A stretch of 64,000 bases of DNA from Streptococcus mitis (GCF_901542415.1 NZ_CABEHV010000004.1:1595501-1659500); one strand, 5' to 3'. Positions 18,231 through 28,346 are shown, counted from the first letter of the stretch. Notes: generated from the sequence alone by a model not told the origin. A program made the numbers and translations.

Positions 18231-20876
18231 ATGGAAAATGTTGTCGTACATATTATCTCACATAGTCACTGGGATCGTGAGTGGTACTTGCCTTTTGAAA
18301 GCCACCGTATGCAGTTGGTGGAATTATTTGACAATCTCTTCGATCTCTTTGAAAATGACCCTGAGTTCAAGAGCTTCCACTTAGATGGTCAAACCATTGT
18401 CCTTGATGACTACTTGGAGATTCGCCCTGAAAATCGCGACAAAGTCCAACGATACATCGACGAAGGCAAACTTAAAATTGGTCCTTTTTACATCTTGCAG
18501 GATGATTACTTGATTTCAAGTGAAGCCAATGTCCGCAATACATTGATTGGTCAAGCAGAATGTGAAAAGTGGGGCAAATCAACCCAGATTGGTTACTTCC
18601 CAGATACCTTTGGAAATATGGGGCAAGCGCCTCAAATCCTTCAAAAATCAGGCATTCACGTGGCCGCTTTTGGTCGTGGTGTGAAGCCGATTGGATTTGA
18701 TAACCAAGTCCTCGAAGATGAGCAGTTTACTTCTCAGTTTTCAGAAATGTACTGGCAGGGTGCGGACGGAAGTCGTGTCCTCGGGATTCTCTTTGCCAAC
18801 TGGTACAGTAATGGGAATGAAATTCCAGTTGATAAAGACGAGGCCTTGACCTTCTGGAAACAAAAACTGGCAGACGTGCGTGACTATGCTTCGACCAACC
18901 AGTGGTTGATGATGAACGGCTGTGACCATCAGCCTGTCCAGAAAAATTTGAGTGAAGCCATTCGTGTGGCAAATGAACTCTTCCCAGATGTAACCTTTGT
19001 TCATAGTTCTTTTGATGAATATGTCCAGGCCGTGGAAAGTGCCCTACCAGAGCAATTATCAACGGTTACAGGTGAGTTGACCAGTCAGGAAACAGACGGC
19101 TGGTACACACTTGCCAACACTTCTTCATCTCGTATTTATCTCAAACAAGCCTTCCAAGAAAATAGCAACCTCCTAGAGCAAGTTGTAGAACCCTTGACGA
19201 TTATTACTGGGGGACATAACCACAAGGACCAGTTGACCTATGCTTGGAAAACTCTTTTGCAGAATGCGCCACATGATAGTATCTGTGGCTGTAGCGTGGA
19301 CGAAGTTCACCGTGAGATGGAAACTCGTTTTGCCAAGGTTAACCAAGTCGGAACCTTTGTTAAGAGCAATCTTCTTAACGAATGGAAGGGTAAAATCGCT
19401 ACGTCTAAGGCTCAAAGTGATTATCTCTTTACTGTCATTAACACAGGTTTGCATGATAAGGTCGATACTGTCAGCACAGTGATTGATGTGGCGACTTGTG
19501 ATTTCAAGGAATTGCACCCAACAGAAGGCTACAAGAAGATGGCTGCTCTTACCTTGCCAAGTTACCGTGTGGAGGACTTGGATGGTCGTCCTGTAGAGGC
19601 TAAAATCGAAGATCTCGGAGCTAATTTTGAGTACGATTTACCAAAAGATAAGTTCCGCCAAGCTCGTATCGCTCGACAAGTGCGCGTGACCATTCCAGTT
19701 CACCTAGCGCCACTTTCTTGGACAACATTCCAATTACTGGAAGGAGAACAAGAACACCGCGACGGTATTTACCAAAACGGAGTGATTGATACGCCATTTG
19801 TAAGGGTGAGTGTGGATGACAATATCACAGTCTATGACAAGACAACTCACGAAGCCTATGAAGATTTTATCCGCTTCGAAGACCGTGGTGACATCGGAAA
19901 CGAGTATATCTATTTCCAACCAAAAGGAACAGATCCAATCTATGCAGAGCTTAAGGGCTACGAGGTCTTGGAAAACACAGCTCGCTATGCTAAGATTTTG
20001 CTCAAACATGAATTGACCGTGCCTGTCAGTGCCGATGAAAAGCTAGAAGAAGAGCAAAAAGGTATCATCGAGTTTATGAAGCGTGAGGCGGGACGTTCAG
20101 AAGAATTGACAAGCATTCCTCTTGAAACTGAGATGACTATCTTCGTTGATAATCCACAAATCCGTTGCAAGACTCGCTTTACCAACACTGCCAAGGATCA
20201 CCGTATCCGTCTCTTGGTCAAGACTCATAACACGCGTCCAAGCAATGATTCTGAAAGCATCTATGAGGTGGTGACACGACCAAACAAACCAGCAGCTTCA
20301 TGGGAAAATCCTGAAAATCCTCAACACCAACAAGCCTTTGTCAGTCTGTATGACGATGAAAAAGGTGTGACTGTATCCAACAAGGGATTGAATGAATACG
20401 AAATCCTTGGAGACGACACCATTGCAGTGACTATTTTGCGTGCATCAGGTGAGTTAGGTGACTGGGGTTATTTCCCAACACCAGAAGCACAATGCTTGCG
20501 TGAGTTTGAAGTCGAGTTTGCGCTTGAATGCCACCAAGCCCAAGAACGCTTCTCAGCCTATCGTCGTGCTAAAGCCTTGCAGACACCGTTTACCAGCCTT
20601 CAGCTTGCTAAACAAGAAGGAAGCGTGGCTGCGACTGGTAGCCTCTTGAGCCATTCTGTTCTCAGCATACCGCAAATCTGTCCAACAGCCTTTAAGGTAG
20701 CTGAAAATGAAGAAGGCTATGTTCTTCGTTACTACAATATGTGTAGTGAAAATGTACGTGTACCGGAAAGTCAACATCTCTTCCTGGACCTACTGGAACG
20801 ACCATACCCGGTTCATAGAGACCTCATTTCACCACAAGAGATTCGTACAGAATTCATCAAAAAAGAAGAAATTTAA
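18231..20876 (+). CDS. GH38 alpha-mannosidase
   Basis: A retaining zinc alpha-mannosidase of GH38, 881 residues. The zinc motif HWDREW (in ISHSHWDREWYLPFE) is near residue 10; GYFPDTFGNMGQAPQ near 120-130 holds the expected nucleophile Asp; GGHNHKDQ supplies another zinc histidine. The middle helical and long C-terminal beta domains are complete. The ATG at 18231 is chosen because GAGG at 18218-18221 is its SD; an ATG at 18216 overlaps that SD. It lacks a signal peptide, so it should act on imported mannosides (alpha-1,3 linkages in the pneumococcal homologue). It lies 98 bp after GH125, probably co-transcribed. Confidence 0.92.
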   Translation: MENVVVHIISHSHWDREWYLPFESHRMQLVELFDNLFDLFENDPEFKSFHLDGQTIVLDDYLEIRPENRDKVQRYIDEGKLKIGPFYILQDDYLISSEANVRNTLIGQAECEKWGKSTQIGYFPDTFGNMGQAPQILQKSGIHVAAFGRGVKPIGFDNQVLEDEQFTSQFSEMYWQGADGSRVLGILFANWYSNGNEIPVDKDEALTFWKQKLADVRDYASTNQWLMMNGCDHQPVQKNLSEAIRVANELFPDVTFVHSSFDEYVQAVESALPEQLSTVTGELTSQETDGWYTLANTSSSRIYLKQAFQENSNLLEQVVEPLTIITGGHNHKDQLTYAWKTLLQNAPHDSICGCSVDEVHREMETRFAKVNQVGTFVKSNLLNEWKGKIATSKAQSDYLFTVINTGLHDKVDTVSTVIDVATCDFKELHPTEGYKKMAALTLPSYRVEDLDGRPVEAKIEDLGANFEYDLPKDKFRQARIARQVRVTIPVHLAPLSWTTFQLLEGEQEHRDGIYQNGVIDTPFVRVSVDDNITVYDKTTHEAYEDFIRFEDRGDIGNEYIYFQPKGTDPIYAELKGYEVLENTARYAKILLKHELTVPVSADEKLEEEQKGIIEFMKREAGRSEELTSIPLETEMTIFVDNPQIRCKTRFTNTAKDHRIRLLVKTHNTRPSNDSESIYEVVTRPNKPAASWENPENPQHQQAFVSLYDDEKGVTVSNKGLNEYEILGDDTIAVTILRASGELGDWGYFPTPEAQCLREFEVEFALECHQAQERFSAYRRAKALQTPFTSLQLAKQEGSVAATGSLLSHSVLSIPQICPTAFKVAENEEGYVLRYYNMCSENVRVPESQHLFLDLLERPYPVHRDLISPQEIRTEFIKKEEI

Positions 20877-20905
20877 TTTCAAAGAGTAAACATAAAAAGA
20901 AAGGA

Positions 20906-20947
20906 GGGGCGAAAAGGTAAGAACTAACTGCTGATTCGCCCCTTTTT
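20906..20947 (+). terminator. hairpin/terminator between GH38 and the ROK gene
   Basis: GGGGCGAA (20906-20913) pairs perfectly with TTCGCCCC (20935-20942), followed by TTTTT and then directly by the ROK start codon. The hairpin also takes in part of the only good SD (AAGGAGGGG, 20901-20909). It may act as an attenuator or partial terminator. Confidence 0.6.
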
Positions 20948-21829
20948 ATGGTAAAAACAATGACCATTGCAACGATTGATATCGGAGGGACTGGGATTAA
21001 GTTTGCTAGTCTGACTCCTGATGGGAAAATACTAGATAAGACAAGTATCCCAACACCAGAAAACTTGGAGGATTTACTAGCGTGGCTAGACCAACGCTTG
21101 TCAGAGCAGGATTATAGCGGGATTGCTATGAGCGTTCCAGGTGCGGTCAATCAAGAAACAGGTGTGATTGATGGCTTCAGTGCGGTGCCCTACATTCATG
21201 GCTTTTCTTGGTATGAAGCACTTGCCCATCATCAGCTACCTGTCCATCTGGAAAATGATGCCAACTGCGTTGGACTCAGTGAATTACTGGCTCATCCAGC
21301 ACTTGAAAATGCAGCCTGTGTCGTGATTGGGACAGGGATTGGCGGAGCCATGATTATCAATGGTAGACTTCATCGAGGTCGCCACGGACTGGGTGGGGAA
21401 TTTGGCTATATGACAACCCTTGCCCCTGCTGAAAAACTCAACAACTGGTCACAACTAGCATCAACTGGAAATATGGTGCGATACGTGATTGAAAAATCTG
21501 GTCAGACTGACTGGGACGGTCGCAAGATTTACCAAGAGGCCGAAGCAGGAAATGTTCTTTGCCAAGAAGCTATTGAGCGCATGAACCGCAATCTGGCGCA
21601 AGGCTTGCTCAATATTCAGTATCTCATCGACCCAGATGTCATTAGCCTAGGTGGCTCCATCAGCCAAAACCCTGACTTTATCCAAGGGGTCAAAAAAGCT
21701 GTCGATGAATTTGTCGAAACCTACGAAGAATACACGGTCGCACCAGTCATCCAAGCCTGCACCTATCATGCAGATGCTAATCTCTACGGTGCCCTTGTCA
21801 ACTGGCTACAGGAGGAAAACCAATGGTAA
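20948..21829 (+). CDS. ROK-family sugar kinase
   Basis: A 293-residue ROK (repressor, ORF, kinase) family protein, lacking an HTH, so probably a hexokinase acting on mannose, GlcNAc or a related released sugar. The ATP-binding phosphate loop is [12 protein letters not shown] near residue 10; the sugar-binding blocks ENDANCVG and [12 protein letters not shown] are conserved. The family's zinc motif CxCGxxGC is absent, as in several streptococcal ROK kinases. The start is uncertain: ATG 20948 directly follows a hairpin, and ATG 20960 ([10 protein letters not shown]) is equally plausible; neither has a nearby unpaired SD. The 3' end overlaps the GH20 gene by 7 bases. Confidence 0.85.
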   Translation: MVKTMTIATIDIGGTGIKFASLTPDGKILDKTSIPTPENLEDLLAWLDQRLSEQDYSGIAMSVPGAVNQETGVIDGFSAVPYIHGFSWYEALAHHQLPVHLENDANCVGLSELLAHPALENAACVVIGTGIGGAMIINGRLHRGRHGLGGEFGYMTTLAPAEKLNNWSQLASTGNMVRYVIEKSGQTDWDGRKIYQEAEAGNVLCQEAIERMNRNLAQGLLNIQYLIDPDVISLGGSISQNPDFIQGVKKAVDEFVETYEEYTVAPVIQACTYHADANLYGALVNWLQEENQW

Positions 21830-23703
21830 GATTTACAGGAATTAGCAGTAAACAACATCAAGCTATAGAGTTGCTTCAAAAGCACATTTCTCTACCAGAT
21901 GTAGAGGTAGCTGTCGCTCAGTCTGACCAAGCCTCTATCTCTATCAAGGGTGAGGGTGGTCACTATCAATTGACCTACCGCAAACCTCACCAACTTTATC
22001 GTGCCTTGTCCCTGTTGGCAACATCCCTAGCAGAAGGTGACAAGGTAGAGATTGAGGAACAAGCAGCTTACGAAGATCTAGCCTACATGGCAGACTGTTC
22101 GAGAAATGCGGTGCTGAATGTGGCTGCTGCCAAGCAGATGATTGAGGTCTTGGCTCTCATGGGCTACTCAACCTTTGAGCTTTACATGGAAGACACCTAC
22201 CAGATTGAAGGGCAGCCTTACTTTGGCTATTTCCGTGGAGCCTACTCAGCTGAGGAATTGCAGGAAATTGAAGCCTATGCCCAGCAGTTTGACATGACCT
22301 TTGTGCCCTGCATCCAGACTTTGGCCCACTTGTCAGCCTTTGTCAAATGGGGTGTCAAAGAAGTCCAGGAGCTCCGTGATGTAGAGGATATCCTTCTTAT
22401 CGGCGAAGAAAAGGTTTATGACCTGATTGATGGTATGTTTGCTACTCTGTCTAAACTACAAACTCGCAAGGTCAATATCGGGATGGACGAAGCCCACTTG
22501 GTTGGTTTGGGACGCTACTTGATTCTGAACGGTGTTGTGGATCGTAGTCTCCTCATGTGCCAACACTTGGAGCGCGTGCTGGATATTGCTGACAAATATG
22601 GTTTCCACTGCCAGATGTGGAGCGATATGTTCTTTAAACTTATGTCAGCAGATGGCCAGTACGACCGTGATGTGGAAATTCCAGAAGAAACTCGTGTCTA
22701 CCTAGACCGTCTCAAAGATCGTGTGACCTTGGTTTACTGGGACTATTATCAGGATAGCGAGGAAAAATACAACCGCAATTTCCGCAATCATCATAAGATT
22801 AGCCATGATCTTGCCTTTGCAGGGGGAGCTTGGAAGTGGATTGGTTTCACACCCAACAACCATTTCAGCCGCCTCATTGCTCTTGAAGCCAATAAAGCCT
22901 GTCGTGCCAATGATATCAAAGAAGTTATCGTAACTGGTTGGGGAGACAATGGTGGCGAGACCGCTCAGTTTTCTATCCTACCAAGTTTGCAAATCTGGGC
23001 AGAACTCAGCTACCGCAATGACCTAGACCGTTTGTCTGCACACTTCAAGACTAATACAGGTCTATCAGTTGAGGATTTCATGCAGATTGACCTAGCCAAC
23101 CTTTTACCAGACCTACCAGGCAATCTCAGTGGCATCAATCCCAACCGCTATGTCTTTTATCAGGATGTTCTCTGTCCGATACTTGACCAGCACATGACAC
23201 CTGAACAGGACAAACCGCACTTCGCTCAGGCTGCTGAGACGCTTGCTAACATTAAAGAAAAAGCTGGCAACTATGCCTACCTCTTTGAAACTCAGGCCCA
23301 GTTGAACCAGATTTTAAGTAGCAAAGTGGATGTGGGACAACGCATTCGTCAAGCCTATCAAGCGGATGATAAGGAAAGTCTGCAAGAAATCGCAAGACAA
23401 GAATTACCAAAACTTAGAAGCCAAATCGAACACTTCTATGCCCTCTTTAGCCACCAATGGCTGAAAGAAAACAAGGTCTTTGGCTTGGACACAGTTGATA
23501 TCCGCATGGGTGGACTCTTGCAACGCATCAAACGAGCAGAAAGTCGTATCGAGGCTTATCTGGCAGGTCAACTTGACCGCATCGACGAGTTAGAAGTGGA
23601 AATCCTACCATTTACTGACTTTTACGCAGATAAGGACTTCGCAGCCACAACAGCCAACCAGTGGCATACCATTGCGACAGCTTCGACGATTTATACAACT
23701 TAA
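21823..23703 (+). CDS. GH20 beta-N-acetylhexosaminidase, cytoplasmic
   Basis: A 626-residue single-domain GH20 enzyme that releases terminal GlcNAc/GalNAc using substrate-assisted catalysis. The catalytic Asp 222-Glu 223 pair is in [11 protein letters not shown]; aromatic residues of the active site appear in QMWSDMFF and VYWDYYQD. No signal peptide and no sorting motif, unlike the large surface hexosaminidase StrH, so it should act after import. It overlaps the ROK kinase gene (translational coupling), which suggests released amino sugar or mannose is phosphorylated at once. It corresponds in kind to the pneumococcal GH20C gene. A terminator at 23766-23797 ends this unit. Confidence 0.88.
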   Translation: MVRFTGISSKQHQAIELLQKHISLPDVEVAVAQSDQASISIKGEGGHYQLTYRKPHQLYRALSLLATSLAEGDKVEIEEQAAYEDLAYMADCSRNAVLNVAAAKQMIEVLALMGYSTFELYMEDTYQIEGQPYFGYFRGAYSAEELQEIEAYAQQFDMTFVPCIQTLAHLSAFVKWGVKEVQELRDVEDILLIGEEKVYDLIDGMFATLSKLQTRKVNIGMDEAHLVGLGRYLILNGVVDRSLLMCQHLERVLDIADKYGFHCQMWSDMFFKLMSADGQYDRDVEIPEETRVYLDRLKDRVTLVYWDYYQDSEEKYNRNFRNHHKISHDLAFAGGAWKWIGFTPNNHFSRLIALEANKACRANDIKEVIVTGWGDNGGETAQFSILPSLQIWAELSYRNDLDRLSAHFKTNTGLSVEDFMQIDLANLLPDLPGNLSGINPNRYVFYQDVLCPILDQHMTPEQDKPHFAQAAETLANIKEKAGNYAYLFETQAQLNQILSSKVDVGQRIRQAYQADDKESLQEIARQELPKLRSQIEHFYALFSHQWLKENKVFGLDTVDIRMGGLLQRIKRAESRIEAYLAGQLDRIDELEVEILPFTDFYADKDFAATTANQWHTIATASTIYTT

Positions 23704-23731
23704 AAACAAGAACACCTTGCCTTGGGCAGAA

Positions 23732-23747
23732 TGTTTCCCGTGAAACA
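23732..23747. other. parS-like chromosome partition site
   Basis: TGTTTCCCGTGAAACA matches the conserved ParB-binding palindrome TGTTTCACGTGAAACA at 15 of 16 bases. It lies in a non-coding gap, consistent with an origin-proximal position. ParB binding is inferred. Confidence 0.7.
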
Positions 23748-23765
23748 CCCCTTTCTTAAAAAAGT

Positions 23766-23797
23766 ACTCCACATAAAATAATTTGTGGAGTTTTTTC
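23766..23797 (+). terminator. terminator after the GH20 gene
   Basis: ACTCCACA, ten-base loop, TGTGGAGT, then TTTTTT. The importer genes beyond it have their own promoter. Confidence 0.85.
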
Positions 23798-23810
23798 TAT
23801 AATTAGTAGT

Positions 23811-23858
23811 TTAACCAAACCTTCAAATAGGAGTATACTAATAATGTAATCGTTATCA
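23811..23858 (+). promoter_or_regulatory. importer promoter with a perfect cre site
   Basis: TTAACC (23811-23816), 17 bases, TATACT (23834-23839). Immediately downstream, ATGTAATCGTTATCA (23844-23858) fits the CcpA cre consensus WTGNAANCGNWNNCW at every fixed position, so CcpA should block initiation or early elongation when preferred sugars are present. Confidence 0.65.
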
Positions 23859-23912
23859 AAAGTCTAAAAAGGAATTTTTAGATGGATATCAAAATAAAAA
23901 AGGGAGGAAATT

Positions 23913-24842
23913 ATGAATAAGTTTTCAAAAACCTTGAGAGACAACTGGATCTTTCTCTTGATGGTTTTGCCAGGGGCACTCTGGTTGATTCTATTCTTCT
24001 ACATTCCAGTATTTGGGAACGTGGTTGCCTTTAAAGACTACCACATGACCAGTAATGGATTTATAGATAGTATCGTGAATAGTAAATGGGTCGGACTCGA
24101 TAATTTCAGATTCTTATTTAGTTCAAAAGACGCCTTTATCATCACTCGAAATACTGTCCTCTACAATCTCGGCTTTATCTTTATCGGTTTGATTGTATCT
24201 GTAGGGATTGCTATCATCCTCAGTGAACTCCGTTCTAAGAGAATGGTTAAGATCTTCCAAACTTCCATGTTGTTCCCTTACTTTTTGTCTTGGGTTATCA
24301 TCAGTTTCTTTACAGATGCCTTCCTAAACATTGATAAAGGTGTGTTCAACCATTTCCTAGAGTCTATCGGGATGAAGGAAATCAATTTCTACGCTGACTT
24401 GGGTATCTGGCCATATCTCCTACTTTTCCTAGGTATTTGGAAAGGTTTTGGATATAGCAGTGTCATGTACTATGCGACAATCATGGGAATTGATCCAACC
24501 TACTACGAAGCAGCAACAGTGGACGGGGCTAGCAAATGGCAACGAATTCGCAATGTAACTATTCCACAGTTGACACCATTGGTAACTGTATTGACCATCC
24601 TTGCAGTCGGAAATATCTTCCGTGCAGATTTCGGTCTCTTCTACCAAATCCCCCACAATGCTGGTCAGCTTTATAACGTAACCAACGTTTTGGATGTATA
24701 TGTTTATAACGGTTTGACTCAGACAGCGGATATCGGGATGGCTTCAGCAGCAGGTCTCTACCAATCAGTTGTCGGCTTGATTCTGGTTATCCTATCAAAC
24801 TTACTGGCAAGACGAGTTGATCCAAACTCAGCCTTGTTCTAG
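23913..24842 (+). CDS. ngtP1: sugar ABC importer permease 1 (N-glycan transporter type)
   Basis: A 309-residue inner-membrane permease of the carbohydrate uptake CUT1 family (LplB type), six predicted helices, with the ATPase-coupling EAA motif in YYEAATVDGASKWQRIRNVTIPQL. Strong SD (GGGAGG). No ATPase gene is present in the cluster; such importers normally share the general sugar ATPase MsmK, encoded elsewhere. By sequence type and by its neighbours it appears to be the permease of the pneumococcal N-glycan importer; the symbol is given on that basis from memory. Confidence 0.78.
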   Translation: MNKFSKTLRDNWIFLLMVLPGALWLILFFYIPVFGNVVAFKDYHMTSNGFIDSIVNSKWVGLDNFRFLFSSKDAFIITRNTVLYNLGFIFIGLIVSVGIAIILSELRSKRMVKIFQTSMLFPYFLSWVIISFFTDAFLNIDKGVFNHFLESIGMKEINFYADLGIWPYLLLFLGIWKGFGYSSVMYYATIMGIDPTYYEAATVDGASKWQRIRNVTIPQLTPLVTVLTILAVGNIFRADFGLFYQIPHNAGQLYNVTNVLDVYVYNGLTQTADIGMASAAGLYQSVVGLILVILSNLLARRVDPNSALF

Positions 24843-24855
24843 AAAGGAGGAGAAT

Positions 24856-25779
24856 ATGGCAGAAAAGAAAATTAAAAAAGAAAAAATTGATAATGTCGGC
24901 ATTCACTCCTTCAGTAAGAAAGCAGATATCTTCTTTAGTACCATTTCTGGTTTGGTTGCCCTCTCTTGTATCCTACCCTTTGTATTCGTTATCGTTATTT
25001 CGGTGACAGATGAAAAGAGTATCCTCCAAAATGGATATAGCTTCTTCCCATCCCAATTTGGATTAGACGGTTTTGAGTTTTTGGCACAGTTTAAGGATAA
25101 AATTTTCCAAGCCCTCTTCATCTCAGTCTTTGTAACAGTGGTGGGGACTATCACAAACGTTTTTATCACAACAACTTATGCCTACGCTATTTCACGGACA
25201 ACCTTTAAGTATCGCAGATTCTTTACGATTTTTGCCCTTCTTAGTATGTTGTTCAACGCTGGTTTGGTACCGGGCTATATCGTGGTAACTCGTTTACTTC
25301 AACTTGGTGATACAGTTTGGGCCTTGATTGTTCCAATGCTTCTCTCACCATTTAACATCATCTTGATGCGTTCCTTCTTCAAGAAGACCATTCCAGAAGC
25401 TATTCTAGAATCCGCTCGTATCGATGGTGCTAGTGAGGCCCGGATCTTCTTCCAAATCTGTTTGCCATTGTCATTACCAGGTATCGCAACCATCACGCTT
25501 TTGACAGCTCTTGGTTTCTGGAATGACTGGTTCAACGCCCTTCTTTACATCAAGAGTGACAACTTGTATCCATTGCAATATTTGCTCATGCAAATCCAGC
25601 AAAATATGGACTACATCGCCAAAGCAGTCGGCCTATCTGGTCAACTGGGAGTTGCTCTTCCAAAAGAAACAGGTCGTATGGCCATGGTTGTGGTCGCAAC
25701 CCTTCCAATCGCGATTTTGTATCCATTCTTCCAACGCTACTTTGTAAAAGGTTTGACTATCGGTGGTGTGAAAGAATAG
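24856..25779 (+). CDS. ngtP2: sugar ABC importer permease 2 (N-glycan transporter type)
   Basis: A 307-residue CUT1 permease (YtcP/AraQ type), six predicted helices, EAA loop in ILESARIDGASEARIFFQICLPLSLPG. I start at ATG 24856, which has AAAGGAGG directly upstream, 13 bases after the first permease's stop; an upstream in-frame start inside that gene is not needed. It pairs with permease 1 to form the channel. ATPase not encoded here. Confidence 0.78.
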   Translation: MAEKKIKKEKIDNVGIHSFSKKADIFFSTISGLVALSCILPFVFVIVISVTDEKSILQNGYSFFPSQFGLDGFEFLAQFKDKIFQALFISVFVTVVGTITNVFITTTYAYAISRTTFKYRRFFTIFALLSMLFNAGLVPGYIVVTRLLQLGDTVWALIVPMLLSPFNIILMRSFFKKTIPEAILESARIDGASEARIFFQICLPLSLPGIATITLLTALGFWNDWFNALLYIKSDNLYPLQYLLMQIQQNMDYIAKAVGLSGQLGVALPKETGRMAMVVVATLPIAILYPFFQRYFVKGLTIGGVKE

Positions 25780-25882
25780 TACTTGTCGAGAAAAATCATT
25801 TCTCATTTCCAAACTTCCCTTGCGTGAAGTTAAGATCATTATATTGTTTATAAGTTTAAAAATAAAAAAAGGAGTTTTTGTC

Positions 25883-27367
25883 ATGAAAAACTGGAAAAAA
25901 TATGCTTTTGCATCTGCTAGCGTAGTCGCTTTGGCTGCTGGTCTCGCTGCTTGTGGAAACCTTTCAGGTAACAGTAAAAAAGCTGCTGACTCAGCTTCAG
26001 GTGAAAAAACTGTTATCAAAATGTACCAAATCGGTGACAAACCAGATAACTTAGATGAATTGCTAGAAAATGCTAACAAAATCATCGGTGAAAAAGTTGG
26101 TGCTAAATTGGATATCCAATATCTTGGATGGGGTGACTATGATAAGAAAATGTCAGTTATCACATCATCTGGTGAAAACTACGATATCGCCTTTGCATCT
26201 AACTATGTTGTAAATGCTCAAAAAGGTGCCTATGCTGACTTGACTGACTTGTATAAGAAAGAAGGGGCAGAGCTTTATAAAGCACTTGACCCAGCTTACA
26301 TCAAAGGTAACAGCATTAACGGTAAAATTTACGCAGTTCCAGTTGCAGCCAACGTTGCATCATCTCAAAACTTCGCCTTCAACGGAACTCTTCTTGCTAA
26401 ATACGGTATCGATATTTCAGGTGTCACTTCATATGAAACACTTGAACCAGTCTTGAAACAAATCAAAGAAAAAGCTCCAGATGTAGTGCCATTTGCGGTT
26501 ACTAAGAACTTCATCCCATCTGATAACTTTGACTACCCAGTTCCAAATGGACTTCCATTCGTTATCGACCTTGAAGGAGACACTACTAAGATCGTAAACC
26601 GTTACGAAGTACCTCGCTTTAAAGAACACTTGAAGACTCTTCACAAATTCTATGAAGCTGGATACATTCCAAAAGACGTAGCAACAAGCGATACTTCATT
26701 TGACCTTCAACAAGATACTTGGTTCGTTCGTGAAGAAACAGTAGGACCAGCTGACTATGGTAACAGCTTGCTTTCACGTGTTGCGAACAAAGATATCCAA
26801 ATCAAACCAATCACTAACTTCATCAAGAAAAACCAAACAACACAAGTTGCTAACTTTGTCATCTCAAACAACTCTAAGAACAAAGAAAAATCAATGGAAG
26901 TGTTGAATCTCTTGAACATTAACGCAGAACTCTTGAACGGTCTTGTTTACGGTCCAGAAGGCAAGAACTGGGAGAAAATTGAAGGAAAAGAAAACCGTGT
27001 TAAAGTACTTGATGGCTACAAAGGAAACACTCACATGGGTGGATGGAACACTGGTAACAACTGGATCCTTTACATCAACGAAAACGTTACAGATCAACAA
27101 ATTGCAGATTCTAAGAAACAATTGGCAGAAGCTAAAGAATCTCCAGCGCTTGGATTCATCTTTAACACTGACAATGTGAAATCTGAAATCTCAGCAATCT
27201 CTAACACAATGCAACAATTCGATACAGCTATCAACACTGGTACTGTAGACCCAGACAAAGCTATTCCAGAATTGATGGAAAAATTGAAATCTGAAGGTGC
27301 CTACGAAAAAGTATTGAACGAAATGCAAAAACAATATGATGAATTCTTGAAAAACAAAAAATCATAA
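25883..27367 (+). CDS. ngtS: N-glycan-type sugar-binding lipoprotein
   Basis: A 494-residue substrate-binding lipoprotein of the extracellular family 1/LipO type. The signal peptide ends in the lipobox LAAC (SVVALAAGLAACGN), so it is lipid-anchored outside the membrane. DUF3502-like C-terminal region is suggested by length and composition. ATG 25883 has AAAGGAG 9 bases upstream. Adjacent intracellular GH92, GH38, GH125 and GH20 enzymes and the permeases indicate binding of N-glycans freed from glycoproteins; this matches the pneumococcal NgtS I remember. High codon bias (GAA, GCT, ACT, AAA) suggests strong expression. A terminator follows at 27409-27457. Confidence 0.8.
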   Translation: MKNWKKYAFASASVVALAAGLAACGNLSGNSKKAADSASGEKTVIKMYQIGDKPDNLDELLENANKIIGEKVGAKLDIQYLGWGDYDKKMSVITSSGENYDIAFASNYVVNAQKGAYADLTDLYKKEGAELYKALDPAYIKGNSINGKIYAVPVAANVASSQNFAFNGTLLAKYGIDISGVTSYETLEPVLKQIKEKAPDVVPFAVTKNFIPSDNFDYPVPNGLPFVIDLEGDTTKIVNRYEVPRFKEHLKTLHKFYEAGYIPKDVATSDTSFDLQQDTWFVREETVGPADYGNSLLSRVANKDIQIKPITNFIKKNQTTQVANFVISNNSKNKEKSMEVLNLLNINAELLNGLVYGPEGKNWEKIEGKENRVKVLDGYKGNTHMGGWNTGNNWILYINENVTDQQIADSKKQLAEAKESPALGFIFNTDNVKSEISAISNTMQQFDTAINTGTVDPDKAIPELMEKLKSEGAYEKVLNEMQKQYDEFLKNKKS

Positions 27368-27408
27368 AATCAATTGATTTCGTGTATTCATTCCTAATTC
27401 CTAAAAAT

Positions 27409-27457
27409 GTGATCACTGTTTTCCTCAGGTTTGTCTGGGGAAGGCAGTGATTTTTTG
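27409..27457 (+). terminator. terminator after the importer operon
   Basis: ATCACTG...TTCCTCAG pairs with CTGGGGAAGGCAGTGAT, followed by TTTTTT. Confidence 0.75.
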
Positions 27458-27600
27458 AAATGAGAGCATAGGATATCCATGTTTTCTTATCACTATTTAA
27501 CTACTCAGGAAATCTCAAGCACCATTTAGGATTTGGAGTAAGGATTTAGGAAAATATAGCTTATATTAGAGGTGTCTCGAGTTTACAAAGGAGAGTTCAT

Positions 27601-28290
27601 ATGAAGAAATATCAACTTCTATTCAAAATAAGCGCAGTCTTGTCTTACTTATTTTTCGTATTTGGTCTTTCTCAACTGACGCTTATTGTCCAAAATTATT
27701 GGCAATTTTCTTCCCAGATTGGCAATTTCTTCTGGATTCGAAATCTCTTGAGTTTGCTATTTAGTGGAGTCATGATTTGGATTCTGTTTAAGACAGGGCA
27801 CGGCTATCTTTTTCGCATTCCGAGAAAAAAATGGCTTTGGTATTCGATTTTGACAGTACTAGTGGTAGTGCTCCAGATCTCTTTTAACGTTCAGACAGCT
27901 AAACATGTTCAGTCAACTGCTGAAGGTTGGGCTGTATTGATAGGTTATAGTGGGACCAACTTTGCTGAGCTAGGTATCTATATAACTTTGTTCTTTCTGA
28001 CTCCACTTATGGAAGAGCTAATCTATAGAGGATTACTGCAACACGCCTTTTTTAAGCATTCGAGATTTGGCCTTGATTTGCTTCTTCCGTCAATTTTATT
28101 TGCTCTTCCTTATTTTTCAAGCCTGCCTAGTTTGTTAGATATCTTCGTCTTTACAACATCTGGCATCATCTTTGCTAGTTTGACCCGCTATACCAAGAGC
28201 ATTTATCCCTCCTATGCGGTGCATGTGATTAATAATATTTTCGCGGCCTTACCATTTCTGCTGACTTTTTTACATAGGGTGTTTGGGTGA
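27601..28290 (+). CDS. CAAX-type membrane protease (Abi/CPBP family)
   Basis: A 229-residue membrane protein with six to seven helices. The Abi/CPBP glutamic protease motifs are present: EELIYRGLLQH (EExxxR) and HVINN (HxxxN). In streptococci such proteins are often encoded with bacteriocin genes and are linked to self-immunity; the next gene encodes a bacteriocin-immunity-like protein, which supports that context. SD AAAGGAG is 7 bases from the ATG. Substrate unknown. Confidence 0.85.
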   Translation: MKKYQLLFKISAVLSYLFFVFGLSQLTLIVQNYWQFSSQIGNFFWIRNLLSLLFSGVMIWILFKTGHGYLFRIPRKKWLWYSILTVLVVVLQISFNVQTAKHVQSTAEGWAVLIGYSGTNFAELGIYITLFFLTPLMEELIYRGLLQHAFFKHSRFGLDLLLPSILFALPYFSSLPSLLDIFVFTTSGIIFASLTRYTKSIYPSYAVHVINNIFAALPFLLTFLHRVFG

Positions 28291-28346
28291 AATATTGGTA
28301 CGAGAGTTAGGAATGATAGCTTTTCAATTTAAGGAGGAAAATAAGA

